A stretch of 64,000 nucleotides of DNA. It comes from Verrucomicrobiales bacterium (GTDB taxonomy: Bacteria; Verrucomicrobiota; Verrucomicrobiia; Limisphaerales; UBA11320). The notes below the pieces were generated by a model. It made no database searches. It was not told where the DNA came from and saw nothing but the letters and a program-made list of their open reading frames with translations. Numbering within the stretch: the stretch's first letter is position 1; every line of letters begins with the position of its first letter. Below are positions 45,501 through 52,104 of this stretch, piece by piece. The stretch spans positions 1 to 64,000 of the forward strand of contig JAEUHE010000249.1 of NCBI GenBank assembly GCA_016793885.1, given 5' to 3'. Position numbers and translations under genes: made by a program.

Positions 45501-47547
45501 CAACCCGTTGATCTCGGATCTACCGGTGCCGAACGCCGCTTGCGTGGCAGGCAAGCCCTATATTTTCCGCGGAGGGTTGCGTGATCTGGCGGCGCTGCCG
45601 CTCGATTCGGTTTATCGTGGATACTGTCTGGGAACCGCGTATCCGGAGGCGCACTGGAAGCAGTTCGACGAATCTCTGCACTCCTATGTGTTCGGCATGA
45701 CTCTCAACGGTCTTCCTTCGGGCATCGCCAAGGGTGAACTGTCACTCGTGGCTCGGCCGCTCAGTTCGTTTGCCACCAACAATTCCCTCGGATTGGGGAT
45801 TATTCCGCCCTGCGCTACGCCGGCCTTCGCTTGGTACAGTCCGTTCCGGTCATTACCGGAGGCGGGCTCGACCTGGGAGCTGAACCCCCTGACGCGCTTC
45901 CAACTCGATTTAGGCGGGCTTCCTCCGAATGGAAACCTCGCGACCAATCTTCTGACCAAACTGAACGCCGATCATGCGCTGGATCTTTATGTCCAGCGTG
46001 AGACGTTGCTCGATTGGCTGGAATTGCGGGTTTGGACTTGCCCGGCCGCGGTTTTCGCGCAGGGATTGCCCCACCGAGCCCTGGGCGTCGCTTCGCTGAC
46101 GAACAGTGTGGACGGCCATTTGCTGATGAGCAACTTGGGCAATACCGGAGGTGACGGTGCTTACGCGCATCTGGGCCAGGCCCAGGGCTGGAGTGTGACC
46201 CCAGAGCCCCTCGATCCGGCCGCGCTTTCGACGGGCGCTTTCGTGCAATTCATGACGGCTGGAGCGGCGACCGGGGATGGCAACCGCCTGCTGGGCCGTG
46301 CCCGGGTGGAGGACACGGGGACCGAACTGGCGGCCAGCTTTGATTTCAATACGCTGGGCGCTTCGCACTACACCCTGTGGGTGAAGAGTAACGGGGTGGT
46401 GTTGGCCACGCTGACGAACCGATCGGGTGTGGCCGCTTCCGTGTCGGGAGTGCAGACGGTGACTGCTAGCGACTCGGGCGCGATTCTGGGTCTGACCGGA
46501 GGCGACAATGCGGCGGTGTTCCGGTTGCGACTCGCAGCATCGGGCAACTTAAGCGTTCCCGGTGTCGGCAGCTTTACGGGCGACGAGCTGTGCGCCGTGC
46601 CTGAGCTGGGAACCATTGTGTTGGTCATCGACTACCGTCAGGGTGTCTTCGTCAATACCGCTAAGTTGTCCTCACTCGCACTTTCCAACGAAACAGTTCA
46701 AGTGCTGAATCATGGTTTTGTGGCCGAAGGCGAAGCGACTTTGAATGCGAGTGGCTCGTTCCTCTTGGTCTCTGGACTGGGCAACGGGGGTGGCGACCGC
46801 GTTCGCGCCTCACTTACTCAGCCGTCCTCGAGTGTGACGATCGGATTGGGAGAGTTGCGCGACAGCGTTTCGTCGGAGACTTGGGAGACGGTCAATGGCT
46901 CGTGGGTGGAATCAACCCTAATCGGCTCGCTGAACTCGGTGGCCGACACCGAATTGGCCAAGGTCAAGGTCAGCCTGATCAATCCGGGGGGCGGGCTGCC
47001 GTTCCAGGTCGATGCGGCGGCGTCGGCTTTGGGCGTTGTCTCCTTCCAGGCGAATGTGGTCAGCAACGGCATCACCGTCGCCTCGACCTCGGTGCCGACC
47101 GGCACGCCGATCGCCACCTCCGGCCAAGCACCGCGCTCCGTGGGTCATGTCTGGGGCACGGAAGCGATGCTCCTGGATTTCCCGCCGGGCACCGCGTTCC
47201 TGCTGAACGGAAGCCCGGTGAACGGCGACCATTTGGAAATCGTTCCTTCCGGTGTGGTGGGAACCATCAACGCCCATCAGTCCGTTCAGTTGGCGTCGTC
47301 TGGGCTGCAGGAGTTGGTGATCTCGAGTCTGTGCGAGCGGGTGGGGAATGTGTGCGATCCGACCTCGCTTCAGGTAGCGACGTCGGGTGACGGAACGGCG
47401 GTTTTGTATTGGGAAGGCTGCGGATACCATCTTCAGGCTTCGAGTTCCATCGAGTTGCCCGGTCAGTGGGTGGATCTGTCGAGTTCGTCGCCGGTGGCGT
47501 TGGCCGCTGATCAACCCTATCGCTGGTTCCGTCTCGTTTGCCCGTAA
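39508..47547 (+). CDS. Giant secreted subtilisin-family (S8) protease with Ig-like, FG-GAP and TSP3 regions
   Basis: The 2679-residue protein opens with a signal peptide (MKRLPFLLSLLSLLSCLSLG). Four Ig-like domains follow (about residues 200-550, each with a YRW or YQW core and DAGDYQV-type strand). An S8 catalytic domain spans about 670-1010 with Asp703 (AVIDSGVDYT), His767 (GHGTHVAGT) and Ser945 (GTSMASPHVAG), plus the oxyanion region INNSWGG. Five FG-GAP/VCBS-like calcium repeats come next (DLDGDGANEVIYG, DLDGDGKLEIVF, DVDHDGRFEILLG). Then come adhesion-type beta domains and a thrombospondin type-3-like Asp-rich stretch (DTDGDGIPDVSDPDDDNDG). It should be an extracellular or cell-surface protease. 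It is a single gene, flanked by repeats and a hairpin. Confidence 0.9.
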   Translation: MKRLPFLLSLLSLLSCLSLGADTVPLRLELPAGTSLFGNPMDVTDGKETNTLNQIFGLPARKDLKSGFFQKFNNASASWETSRYEPLRNSWAPNLVLNPGEGGVLVLDQGLALDLIGTPRTQVVPLSLLTGPQLRSRQILPRSDVVSDSGLRLVDGLSLTFLRKGSYVVFQFELLSDEGWSPVAPEAQIGEAFWVNGTPVLGLRLVGPTPLESKVLSGQTITLSVRVVTIVPDALVQLQWFQNDVAIPGATGESLTVTLANGKPRDERFHVVARSLLDQARSETAVVHVSDPLQIIEAPVAQTVFEGEPARFCIRVAGQEDDLFQYRWQRLGAVELVDQTNACLEIASASLADAGQYQVTVVHSTSGQTLTSEPVELKVLQRVQITRHPSSQTVVAGASTEFCVEATGAPPLEYQWLHNQEVIPGAVGACLRLDEVQSLNAGDYQVVVSQPASETSVKSQVAKLVVGARLQIVQQPPSTNVLEGTPVQLCVQAVGMEPLQYRWFHNRQPIPDGTNACLRLRPARLNSAGDYRVQVTDSSGVVVSDVARVEVRRKPIEIDPDAPGYVRGVLVLRFIEDLARPLSEALQAGVPFAQLPFPEEMRALHRIYQATAIRRAHPRIEKSAQQLEHIFILTLNRNLDMRQAAKDYQALRWVDFAEPDPIVKAFLAPNDTLYPMLWGMQTIRADVAWNTANGAGVVIAVIDSGVDYTQCDLQPNIWQNPGETGLDGMGNNKATNGIDDDGNGLIDDVRGWDFVDNDNAPLDGAGHGTHVAGTVAAVGNNAEGVIGIAYGAKIMVVRGLNDTGGGDFADLMNCMVYAADNGAQIINNSWGGPFTTAWGDAVVDYAHSKGVLIVSAAGNDGSQTCGNFPANSENSMAVGAVEPFDVLSYYSNYGVKTDVVAPGGDNFGPPNDIVSVLAPTSAEATSGAPTFPGGCGSYLSLAGTSMASPHVAGLAALVWQLHPTWSAEEVKQVLRQACVPLGAAGANGFDSTFGFGRIDAPNALLPVTPPPIASLIYPRNCSSVICGPSAPTVDLIGHAGGVGFTHYDIQVAPGLDPSPGTFTTLFTSATPVAGGILMNNLQLQTLSSGTYTLRVVSYNNLGQRSEDRNEVVFRSVFLSLPTPKQYVREASIPVHGEVPAALQRVVAGSLVPDPIVQYSLYWKTPSGSPQLFHSAASGVSGFMANWTTTTVPEGDVYIQLKAEYASGAVFTDEVLVLVDKLIRDGWPVTLNETLTLKSPMMADLDGDGANEVIYGASVFQADGSIRPGWDNAPGLGRSNPAVVDAVNQDGKLEVVAAIFSEYFHSDTNAPNCGGPVIYCYPHTGKASPYWSFAAQHPTFPGGCDNIGIPSTVSAGDLDGDGKLEIVFSVNYILPPTPQTTVYVLDAATGVLKSSRTVIGYSASSIALANLDAAMDVSLELVISRFYSLGSATYVMKLVGGNLVDIPGWPIAVGNDSSDPVVADVDHDGRFEILLGDRLWHADGTAFAGWPISGSLHTTGALVPVCDVDCELDVVLGTDFDTAIRIVDEDKSLQTEVPVTDEDMLTILIPENSSQGVPIVADVTGDGCAEVIRPGPLGYSDGRPNRLYATTTNQFPRHVFESRGTLRSSALVEDLDQDGKTDLLIAGGGKLYAWNLKTTYCPKNPWPMFQHDLAHTGTLPLPAGNARDLYIEDTPYSWKGAPDTGAEPDPGMTGLHMWCSRGIWLLKDCDPVEGNNFRMHQNPEFGQQNCVYAKVCNRGCIAVTNGIVEFYYTKASAGLCWPGAWTLAGSVAITNVPAYGWSLAALPWFPPGLGHYCLLARVISPDDPIGLTTPACIDDYVRLNNNIAWRNVNVLDLEQATTASFEFRVHNIELVPKFATLRLTADGDFFGNGGLAEVDLRTLFHRWETNGFAGSNVTPIGGTHVKLLGSPADMAGIYLGPDEERVVQVTITVPHPVPVAGLKAIFNLEVLQIVDAVVVGGVAYEVSTRGEDTDTDGDGIPDVSDPDDDNDGIPDNVDPNPLISDLPVPNAACVAGKPYIFRGGLRDLAALPLDSVYRGYCLGTAYPEAHWKQFDESLHSYVFGMTLNGLPSGIAKGELSLVARPLSSFATNNSLGLGIIPPCATPAFAWYSPFRSLPEAGSTWELNPLTRFQLDLGGLPPNGNLATNLLTKLNADHALDLYVQRETLLDWLELRVWTCPAAVFAQGLPHRALGVASLTNSVDGHLLMSNLGNTGGDGAYAHLGQAQGWSVTPEPLDPAALSTGAFVQFMTAGAATGDGNRLLGRARVEDTGTELAASFDFNTLGASHYTLWVKSNGVVLATLTNRSGVAASVSGVQTVTASDSGAILGLTGGDNAAVFRLRLAASGNLSVPGVGSFTGDELCAVPELGTIVLVIDYRQGVFVNTAKLSSLALSNETVQVLNHGFVAEGEATLNASGSFLLVSGLGNGGGDRVRASLTQPSSSVTIGLGELRDSVSSETWETVNGSWVESTLIGSLNSVADTELAKVKVSLINPGGGLPFQVDAAASALGVVSFQANVVSNGITVASTSVPTGTPIATSGQAPRSVGHVWGTEAMLLDFPPGTAFLLNGSPVNGDHLEIVPSGVVGTINAHQSVQLASSGLQELVISSLCERVGNVCDPTSLQVATSGDGTAVLYWEGCGYHLQASSSIELPGQWVDLSSSSPVALAADQPYRWFRLVCP

Positions 47548-47557
47548 AAAGTGTAGT

Positions 47558-47601
47558 GAGGGCCAGCCTGCCCCGCACCGCAGGTCGGGGTGGCGGCCCT
47601 C
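47558..47601 (+). terminator. Strong hairpin after the subtilase gene
   Basis: GAGGGCC (47558-47564) pairs with GGCCCTC (47595-47601), enclosing an inner CCCCG/CGGGG stem. It starts 11 bp after the stop codon. There is only a short CCCTTTCTT tract downstream, so intrinsic termination is plausible but not certain. Confidence 0.55.
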
Positions 47602-47903
47602 GCGGAGTTGCTCCCTTTCTTATCCTGAACCTGGGGCAGGAGTGGGCTCGAGTGGAATCTCGCCCTACCTTAGTGACGATTTCCCTTCGAGTCTTCTCTG
47701 CGCTCTTCCCGTCTCTGCGGTGCAAATCCGTCCGGTGCTTGGTTCGTTCTGGGGAATCCTCGAGAGTTTTGTCGGTAATGCTCAGGACCCGTTTTGGATT
47801 TGCCGTTTATTAAGCCGGCGGTCTTGAAAAGCTGTAGAGGGCTCTCAGCATTACCCACAAGTTCGGACCTAAACAGGGGAGCGTTACCCGTGGCCCCCGA
47901 AAC
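47602..47903. other. Gene-free stretch with an inverted repeat
   Basis: Apart from the inverted repeat at 47774-47855, no gene or RNA is recognised. A CT-rich segment, TCTTCTCTGCGCTCTTCCCG near 47690-47710, has the look of dispersed intergenic repeats but no second copy is in the window. Confidence 0.4.
47774..47855. repeat. Inverted repeat, 17-bp arms
   Basis: GGTAATGCTCAGGACCC (47774-47790) and GGGCTCTCAGCATTACC (47839-47855) are inverted repeats matching at 14 of 17 positions, the outer 9 perfectly. About 48 bp lie between. This could be a short miniature element or a decayed repeat. Confidence 0.5.
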
Positions 47904-48260
47904 TTACCACCGAGGCATCACGAGCCGATAGGTAAGATTGGTTTGTAGGCTGGCACTCGTGGCAAGGAATTGGGGCCACAGAGCGGCGTTCAACTGATGG
48001 GCACTCCCATCCGCAAGTCCAAGGTTTGCTCCGCCTCCGGGATGCCATCCCCCTGTCCAACCGACGTTGGTTTGAGTGACGCTCGGTGGATCCGCCATGG
48101 TTGCGCCGATAGATTTTACTAGGCCACTCCGGCCCGCATCCCCAAGACCGGTCGGTAGGCCGGACCCTAGAAATCCAACGCGATGAGCAGCCCGAGGACG
48201 AGCAGAATCACAGCCAGTTCCAGTCGCGTGAAGCCCCGCGACGATATCCACCGATCTTCC
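47904..48260 (-). pseudogene. Remnant of a prepilin-like (type II pseudopilin) protein
   Basis: On the minus strand around 48235-48167, one frame encodes SRGFTRLELAVILLVLGLLI, a prepilin cleavage/methylation motif (G/F-T-x-x-E plus hydrophobic helix), and then hits a stop. In another frame, ending at 47904, NVGWTGGWHPGGGANLGLAD-GS is the H-x-DG-type C-terminal signature of the same protein family. The two ends are closer than in an intact protein of about 260 residues (compare 56306-57088), so the middle is deleted and the frame broken. No valid start is visible. Confidence 0.7.
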
Positions 48261-48438
48261 GGGGCGCGTTGCCTTAACGAGAATATTCTTCGGGTTATGC
48301 TCACTGGATGGGGCGATTTCTTGTGCTCTCTCCCCTATTAGACCAAGCAATCGGAGGAATGTCCCTGGCTTTCATCGTTCGCCCGGCTCGGTTTAGCGTT
48401 GATCGGGAGCCTAGAATCCTCGCAAGCTCGCCCTGTCA

Positions 48439-49725
48439 ATGAATGCTCCATCTCGTTCTCAGGTTCTGTTCACGGAAGCGCTGAAGTATATCCCGGGCGG
48501 TGTTAACTCCCCGGTGCGTGCTTTTCGCGGAGTGGGCGGCCAGCCATTCTTCGTGGATCGCGCCTCCGGTGCCCGGGTCTGGGATGTTGATGGCAATGAG
48601 TACCTGGACTATGTCGGAACCTGGGGGCCAGCCATTCACGGCCATGCACACCCGCGCATCGTCAAAGCCATTCAGCACGCCGCTGAGTTGGGAACCAGCT
48701 TTGGCATTCCCAACCCGCTGGAAGTCAAGATGGCCGAACTCATCTGGGAACACGTTCCCAGCGTGGAAAAGATCCGCATGTGCAGCAGCGGCACCGAGGC
48801 GACCATGTCAGCCATCAGGTTGGCGCGCGGCTACACCCAGCGCGACAAGATCATCAAATTCGAGGGCTGCTATCACGGCCACGTCGATTCCCTCCTGGTT
48901 AAGGCCGGGTCCGGCGGGCTCACCTTCGGCACCCCGGACAGCGCGGGGGTTCCGGCTGCGTTTACGCAAGAGACTATCGTGCTCCCGTTCAACGATCCGG
49001 ATGCGGTTCGCGCCGCCTTTCATGCCAATCTGGGCCAGATCGCCGGAATCATCCTGGAGCCAGTTCCCGGCAATGCCGGCCTCTACCTGCCCAAGCCAGG
49101 CTACCTCGAGTTCCTTCGGGAGATCACCGAGCAGCACGACACCGTGCTTATTTTTGACGAAGTGATGACCGGGTTTCGCTTGGGCATCAGCGGGGCGCAG
49201 GGCATCTATGGGATCACTCCCGACCTCTCGTGCTTTGGCAAGGTGATCGGGGGCGGGTTGCCGGTGGGAGCGTTTGGGGGGCGCGCCGAGATCATGGACT
49301 GTCTGGCACCTCTAGGGCCGGTTTATCAGGCGGGAACCCTGAGCGGCAATCCGGTCGCGATGGCTGCCGGTCTTGCGTCCCTGGAGGAGTTGGTCAACGG
49401 CGAGGCTTATGTTACCCTCGAACAGCGGGGTGCCCAGTTGGAGGCCGGCATGATGGAGGCGGCGCAGGCGGCGGGAGTCCCGGTCACCTTTAATCGGATC
49501 GGATCCATGTTCTGCGGCTACTTTACCGACCAGCCGGTGCACAGCCTCGCCGATGCGATGCACAGCGACCGCGAGAAATTCGCCCGCTATTTCCACGCGA
49601 TGCTGGCCGAAGGCATCTACTTTGCGCCCTCGCAGTTCGAAGCTGGGTTTATCTCGACCGCCCATACAGCCGAAGACATTGAAGCGACGGTCACCGCCGC
49701 TGCGGCAGTGATGAAGCGGCTCTAG
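48439..49725 (+). CDS. hemL: Glutamate-1-semialdehyde 2,1-aminomutase
   Basis: This 428-residue PLP enzyme converts glutamate-1-semialdehyde to 5-aminolevulinate in the C5 route to haem. It opens with the characteristic ALKYIPGGVNSPVRAFRGVG. It also has CSSGTEATMSAIRLARGYT, KFEGCYHGHVDSLLVKAGSG, DEVMTGFR and the PLP lysine in CFGKVIGGGLPVGAFGG (Lys268). The length is normal for HemL. It is monocistronic as far as I can see, with a large inverted repeat following. The C5 pathway implies a GluTR (HemA) elsewhere in the genome. Confidence 0.97.
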   Translation: MNAPSRSQVLFTEALKYIPGGVNSPVRAFRGVGGQPFFVDRASGARVWDVDGNEYLDYVGTWGPAIHGHAHPRIVKAIQHAAELGTSFGIPNPLEVKMAELIWEHVPSVEKIRMCSSGTEATMSAIRLARGYTQRDKIIKFEGCYHGHVDSLLVKAGSGGLTFGTPDSAGVPAAFTQETIVLPFNDPDAVRAAFHANLGQIAGIILEPVPGNAGLYLPKPGYLEFLREITEQHDTVLIFDEVMTGFRLGISGAQGIYGITPDLSCFGKVIGGGLPVGAFGGRAEIMDCLAPLGPVYQAGTLSGNPVAMAAGLASLEELVNGEAYVTLEQRGAQLEAGMMEAAQAAGVPVTFNRIGSMFCGYFTDQPVHSLADAMHSDREKFARYFHAMLAEGIYFAPSQFEAGFISTAHTAEDIEATVTAAAAVMKRL

Positions 49726-49867
49726 GGAGTTTCTGGACAGGGGACTTATTGCCCACGGATCACGGGATCTGAACAGGGACTTGCCGGAGCCGGGCCCACT
49801 GACGCTGCTGCTCTTCTCAGGGAGGGGAGTTGGCTTTGATCCTTCGGTTCTCACTGACTTAGTGCTC

Positions 49868-49960
49868 CTCCGCGTTCTCCGCGCCTCCGCGAGAAAAGAT
49901 CCCTCCCCTGACTCGGAAAGGACTGCCGGAATCTCTCGCGGAGGCGCGGAGAGCGCGGAG
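49868..49960. repeat. 27-bp inverted repeat (26/27)
   Basis: The left arm (49868-49894, CTCCGCGTTCTCCGCGCCTC..) and right arm (49934-49960) are reverse complements with one mismatch, around a loop of about 39 bp. The stretch lies between convergent hemL and the RNase H-fold gene, where it may act as a shared terminator, or it may be a repeat element. No T run follows. Confidence 0.7.
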
Positions 49961-49990
49961 AGGAAAGAGTTCATGAAGAGGCCGTGTAAC

Positions 49991-50524
49991 CTACCACGAC
50001 ACGGGAACCGTCTGCGTTTTGCCGAAACGGTTGGTGTAGTGAAGTTGCTTATGCTGGGCGCCGTATTCGTAGACCAGCTTCGTGATTTTCACATCGAAGC
50101 AGCAGTACTCGGCGATCTCCATCAGCTTCCCTTCCCGGAACCACCTGATCGCCTGGAGCCCTTCCGCAGTCTTTTCGACTCCCAGAGTGGCTGTGGCGAT
50201 GGAATCCAGGGACAGCCGATGCGGGAGCGTCTTCTGCAATTCGACCAGCATGTCGAGGCTGGGTAGCTGGGTGAGATCGAAGACGGTGTAGCCGTGCAGC
50301 ACTTCGTAATCGAACCGGATATGGTTAAAGCCCACCACCAGGTCGGCTCGTTGCAGCTCGGTTAGCAACGCATTGACGTCCTGTTCTCCGTAGATTTGAT
50401 ACTCGCCCCGAGCGGTGTTGTAGGTGACACCGACACTCATTCGCATGTCGCGAATCTTATCCCATCCGCCGACCTCGTCCGCGGACTTCTGGGTTTCCAA
50501 ATCAAAGTAAACAATGTTCTTCAT
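49991..50524 (-). CDS. RNase H-fold (DEDD-type) exonuclease-like protein
   Basis: This 177-residue protein has the DnaQ/DEDD exonuclease layout. YFDLET supplies the first Asp-x-Glu, VVGFNHIRFDYEVLHG the second acidic motif, and AEYCCFDVKITKLVYEYG the third with a Tyr-Cys-Cys-Phe-Asp. It is closest in pattern to the YprB ribonuclease-H-like group often fused to helicases, but here it is free-standing. The conserved acids suggest nuclease activity on DNA or RNA; the substrate is not known. It is followed in the same direction upstream by the small Cys-rich gene at 50567-50866, only 42 bp away. Confidence 0.75.
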   Translation of the reverse strand: MKNIVYFDLETQKSADEVGGWDKIRDMRMSVGVTYNTARGEYQIYGEQDVNALLTELQRADLVVGFNHIRFDYEVLHGYTVFDLTQLPSLDMLVELQKTLPHRLSLDSIATATLGVEKTAEGLQAIRWFREGKLMEIAEYCCFDVKITKLVYEYGAQHKQLHYTNRFGKTQTVPVSW

Positions 50525-50566
50525 GGGGCAGTTCAGGAAAAGGGGGGAAGGGGAAGGGGCGGAGGG

Positions 50567-50866
50567 CTAATCTCCGAACAACTTCTTCAACTGATCCCGG
50601 GCAGACTCCTCGCGTTTGTCGGTCTGAGTACCGGCCCATTCGCGACGAATGAAGTCAAAATACTCGCAGAAATTGGCCATGTGCTTTTCCAGGACCGGGT
50701 CGGTTCGGCGATCGCGGCATTGATAGGCCGCCTTGATGTCATAGCTGACACAGTTCAGGCAAACCTTGATGTCCGACCCGCATTGATGGCAGCTGTCGTT
50801 GCGACCGGGAAGCGTGTTGAGTGGCCAATTCCAGCCGCATTTGTGGCAATGTTTTGTCTGAGCCAT
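50567..50866 (-). CDS. Small zinc-ribbon-like Cys-rich protein
   Basis: The 99-residue protein carries three Cys pairs: CHKCG, CHQCG and CLNC, plus single Cys and His residues before an acidic helical tail (EYFDFIRREWAGTQTDKREE). The spacing suggests one or two zinc sites. I do not recognise a named family. Being 42 bp ahead of the RNase H-fold gene on the same strand it is likely in the same transcript, and may be a nucleic-acid-binding partner (inference). Confidence 0.65.
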   Translation of the reverse strand: MAQTKHCHKCGWNWPLNTLPGRNDSCHQCGSDIKVCLNCVSYDIKAAYQCRDRRTDPVLEKHMANFCEYFDFIRREWAGTQTDKREESARDQLKKLFGD

Positions 50867-50996
50867 ATTCAGAGTACCATCGTTTGGGGAGGGAGCCTAG
50901 CGATTGGATTGAGTTTGTGAAGTCCCGAAGTCGAAGGCGGATTCTTTCGTTTGTCCATTGATCGGTCACCCGGTTCTCTCGTAATCTGATCCCACT

Positions 50997-52076
50997 ATGA
51001 GCACGACGTACCTTTTGCGTCGAAATCCAACGCAGTTGGGCTACCGCATGCCGGCCGAATGGGAGCCGCATGAAGGTACCTGGTTCACGTGGCCTCGTCC
51101 GGAAGGTATCAGCTTTCCCGACAAGTACGACACGGTGCCTCCGGTCTATGCCGAGCTGATCCGCCATTTGGTGGGGGTGGAGGACGTGAACCTCAATGTC
51201 TGGAACGCGGACATGGAGAACTCAGTGCGTGAGATCTTGAAAGCGCATCAGGTGCCTCTCGAACGCGTGTTCTTTCACCATTTTCCCGCCTACGAACCTT
51301 GGTGTCGGGATCATGGACCCATTTTTCTGGTCCGAGAGCGGGACGGCGCCCGCGAGCGTGCGGTGGTGGATTGGGCCTACAACGCCTGGGGGGGGAAGTA
51401 CCCGCCCTATGACCTGGACGACATCGTGCCTCAACACGTCGCCGCGCTGCGGAAACTCCCGTTATTTGCGCCGGGGATCGTGATGGAAGGCGGCTCGATC
51501 GAAGTGAATGGTCGGGGAACGTTACTGACCACCGAAGCCTGCCTGCTGAACCCCAACCGCAACCCTGGCTTGTCGCAATCGGAGATCTCCCAGTATCTGC
51601 GCGATTTTTTAGGCATCTCCAAGATCATCTGGCTGGGTGAGGGGATTGTGGGGGACGACACCGATGGCCATATCGATGACCTTTCCCGCTTCGTCAGTCA
51701 CAACACGATCGTGACCGTGGTGGAGGAGGATATCGAGGATGCCAACTATCACCTGCTCCAGGAGAACTATCAGCGTCTGCGCAAAGCCAGCGACCAGGAT
51801 GGCCACGTGTTCAATATAGTCAAGCTGCCCACGCCCGGGATCGTGGAATACCAAGGTCAACGACTCCCGGCGAGCTACGCGAATTTTTACATTGCGAATC
51901 AGCTGGTGCTGGTGCCCACCTTCCGACACCGGAATGATGCCCGGGCGGTGGAAATCCTCCAGCAGGAGTTCCCCGACCGCAAGGTGGTGGGCGTTGACTC
52001 CACCGAGCTGATCTGGGGTTTGGGGTCCTTCCACTGCATCACTCAGCAGGAGCCCGCCGCCACCGGTGGGGGCTGA
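50997..52076 (+). CDS. aguA: Agmatine deiminase-family enzyme
   Basis: This 359-residue protein belongs to the agmatine deiminase/PPAD fold, which converts agmatine to N-carbamoylputrescine in polyamine synthesis. Motifs include MPAEWEPHEGTWFTWP, PWCRDHGPIFLV, GGSIEVNGRGTLLTTEACLL and the catalytic Cys347 in LGSFHCITQQEP; DDTDGHIDDLSRF supplies the His-Asp pair. The N-terminal start at 50997 adds 17 residues ahead of MPAEWEPHEG, which is the usual beginning. The gene is divergent from the Cys-rich/exonuclease pair and converges on the diguanylate regulator. No other polyamine gene is nearby. A related peptidylarginine-deiminase activity cannot be excluded. Confidence 0.88.
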   Translation: MSTTYLLRRNPTQLGYRMPAEWEPHEGTWFTWPRPEGISFPDKYDTVPPVYAELIRHLVGVEDVNLNVWNADMENSVREILKAHQVPLERVFFHHFPAYEPWCRDHGPIFLVRERDGARERAVVDWAYNAWGGKYPPYDLDDIVPQHVAALRKLPLFAPGIVMEGGSIEVNGRGTLLTTEACLLNPNRNPGLSQSEISQYLRDFLGISKIIWLGEGIVGDDTDGHIDDLSRFVSHNTIVTVVEEDIEDANYHLLQENYQRLRKASDQDGHVFNIVKLPTPGIVEYQGQRLPASYANFYIANQLVLVPTFRHRNDARAVEILQQEFPDRKVVGVDSTELIWGLGSFHCITQQEPAATGGG

Positions 52077-52104
52077 TCCTCCGCGCCCGGGGACCGGCTC
52101 TCAG

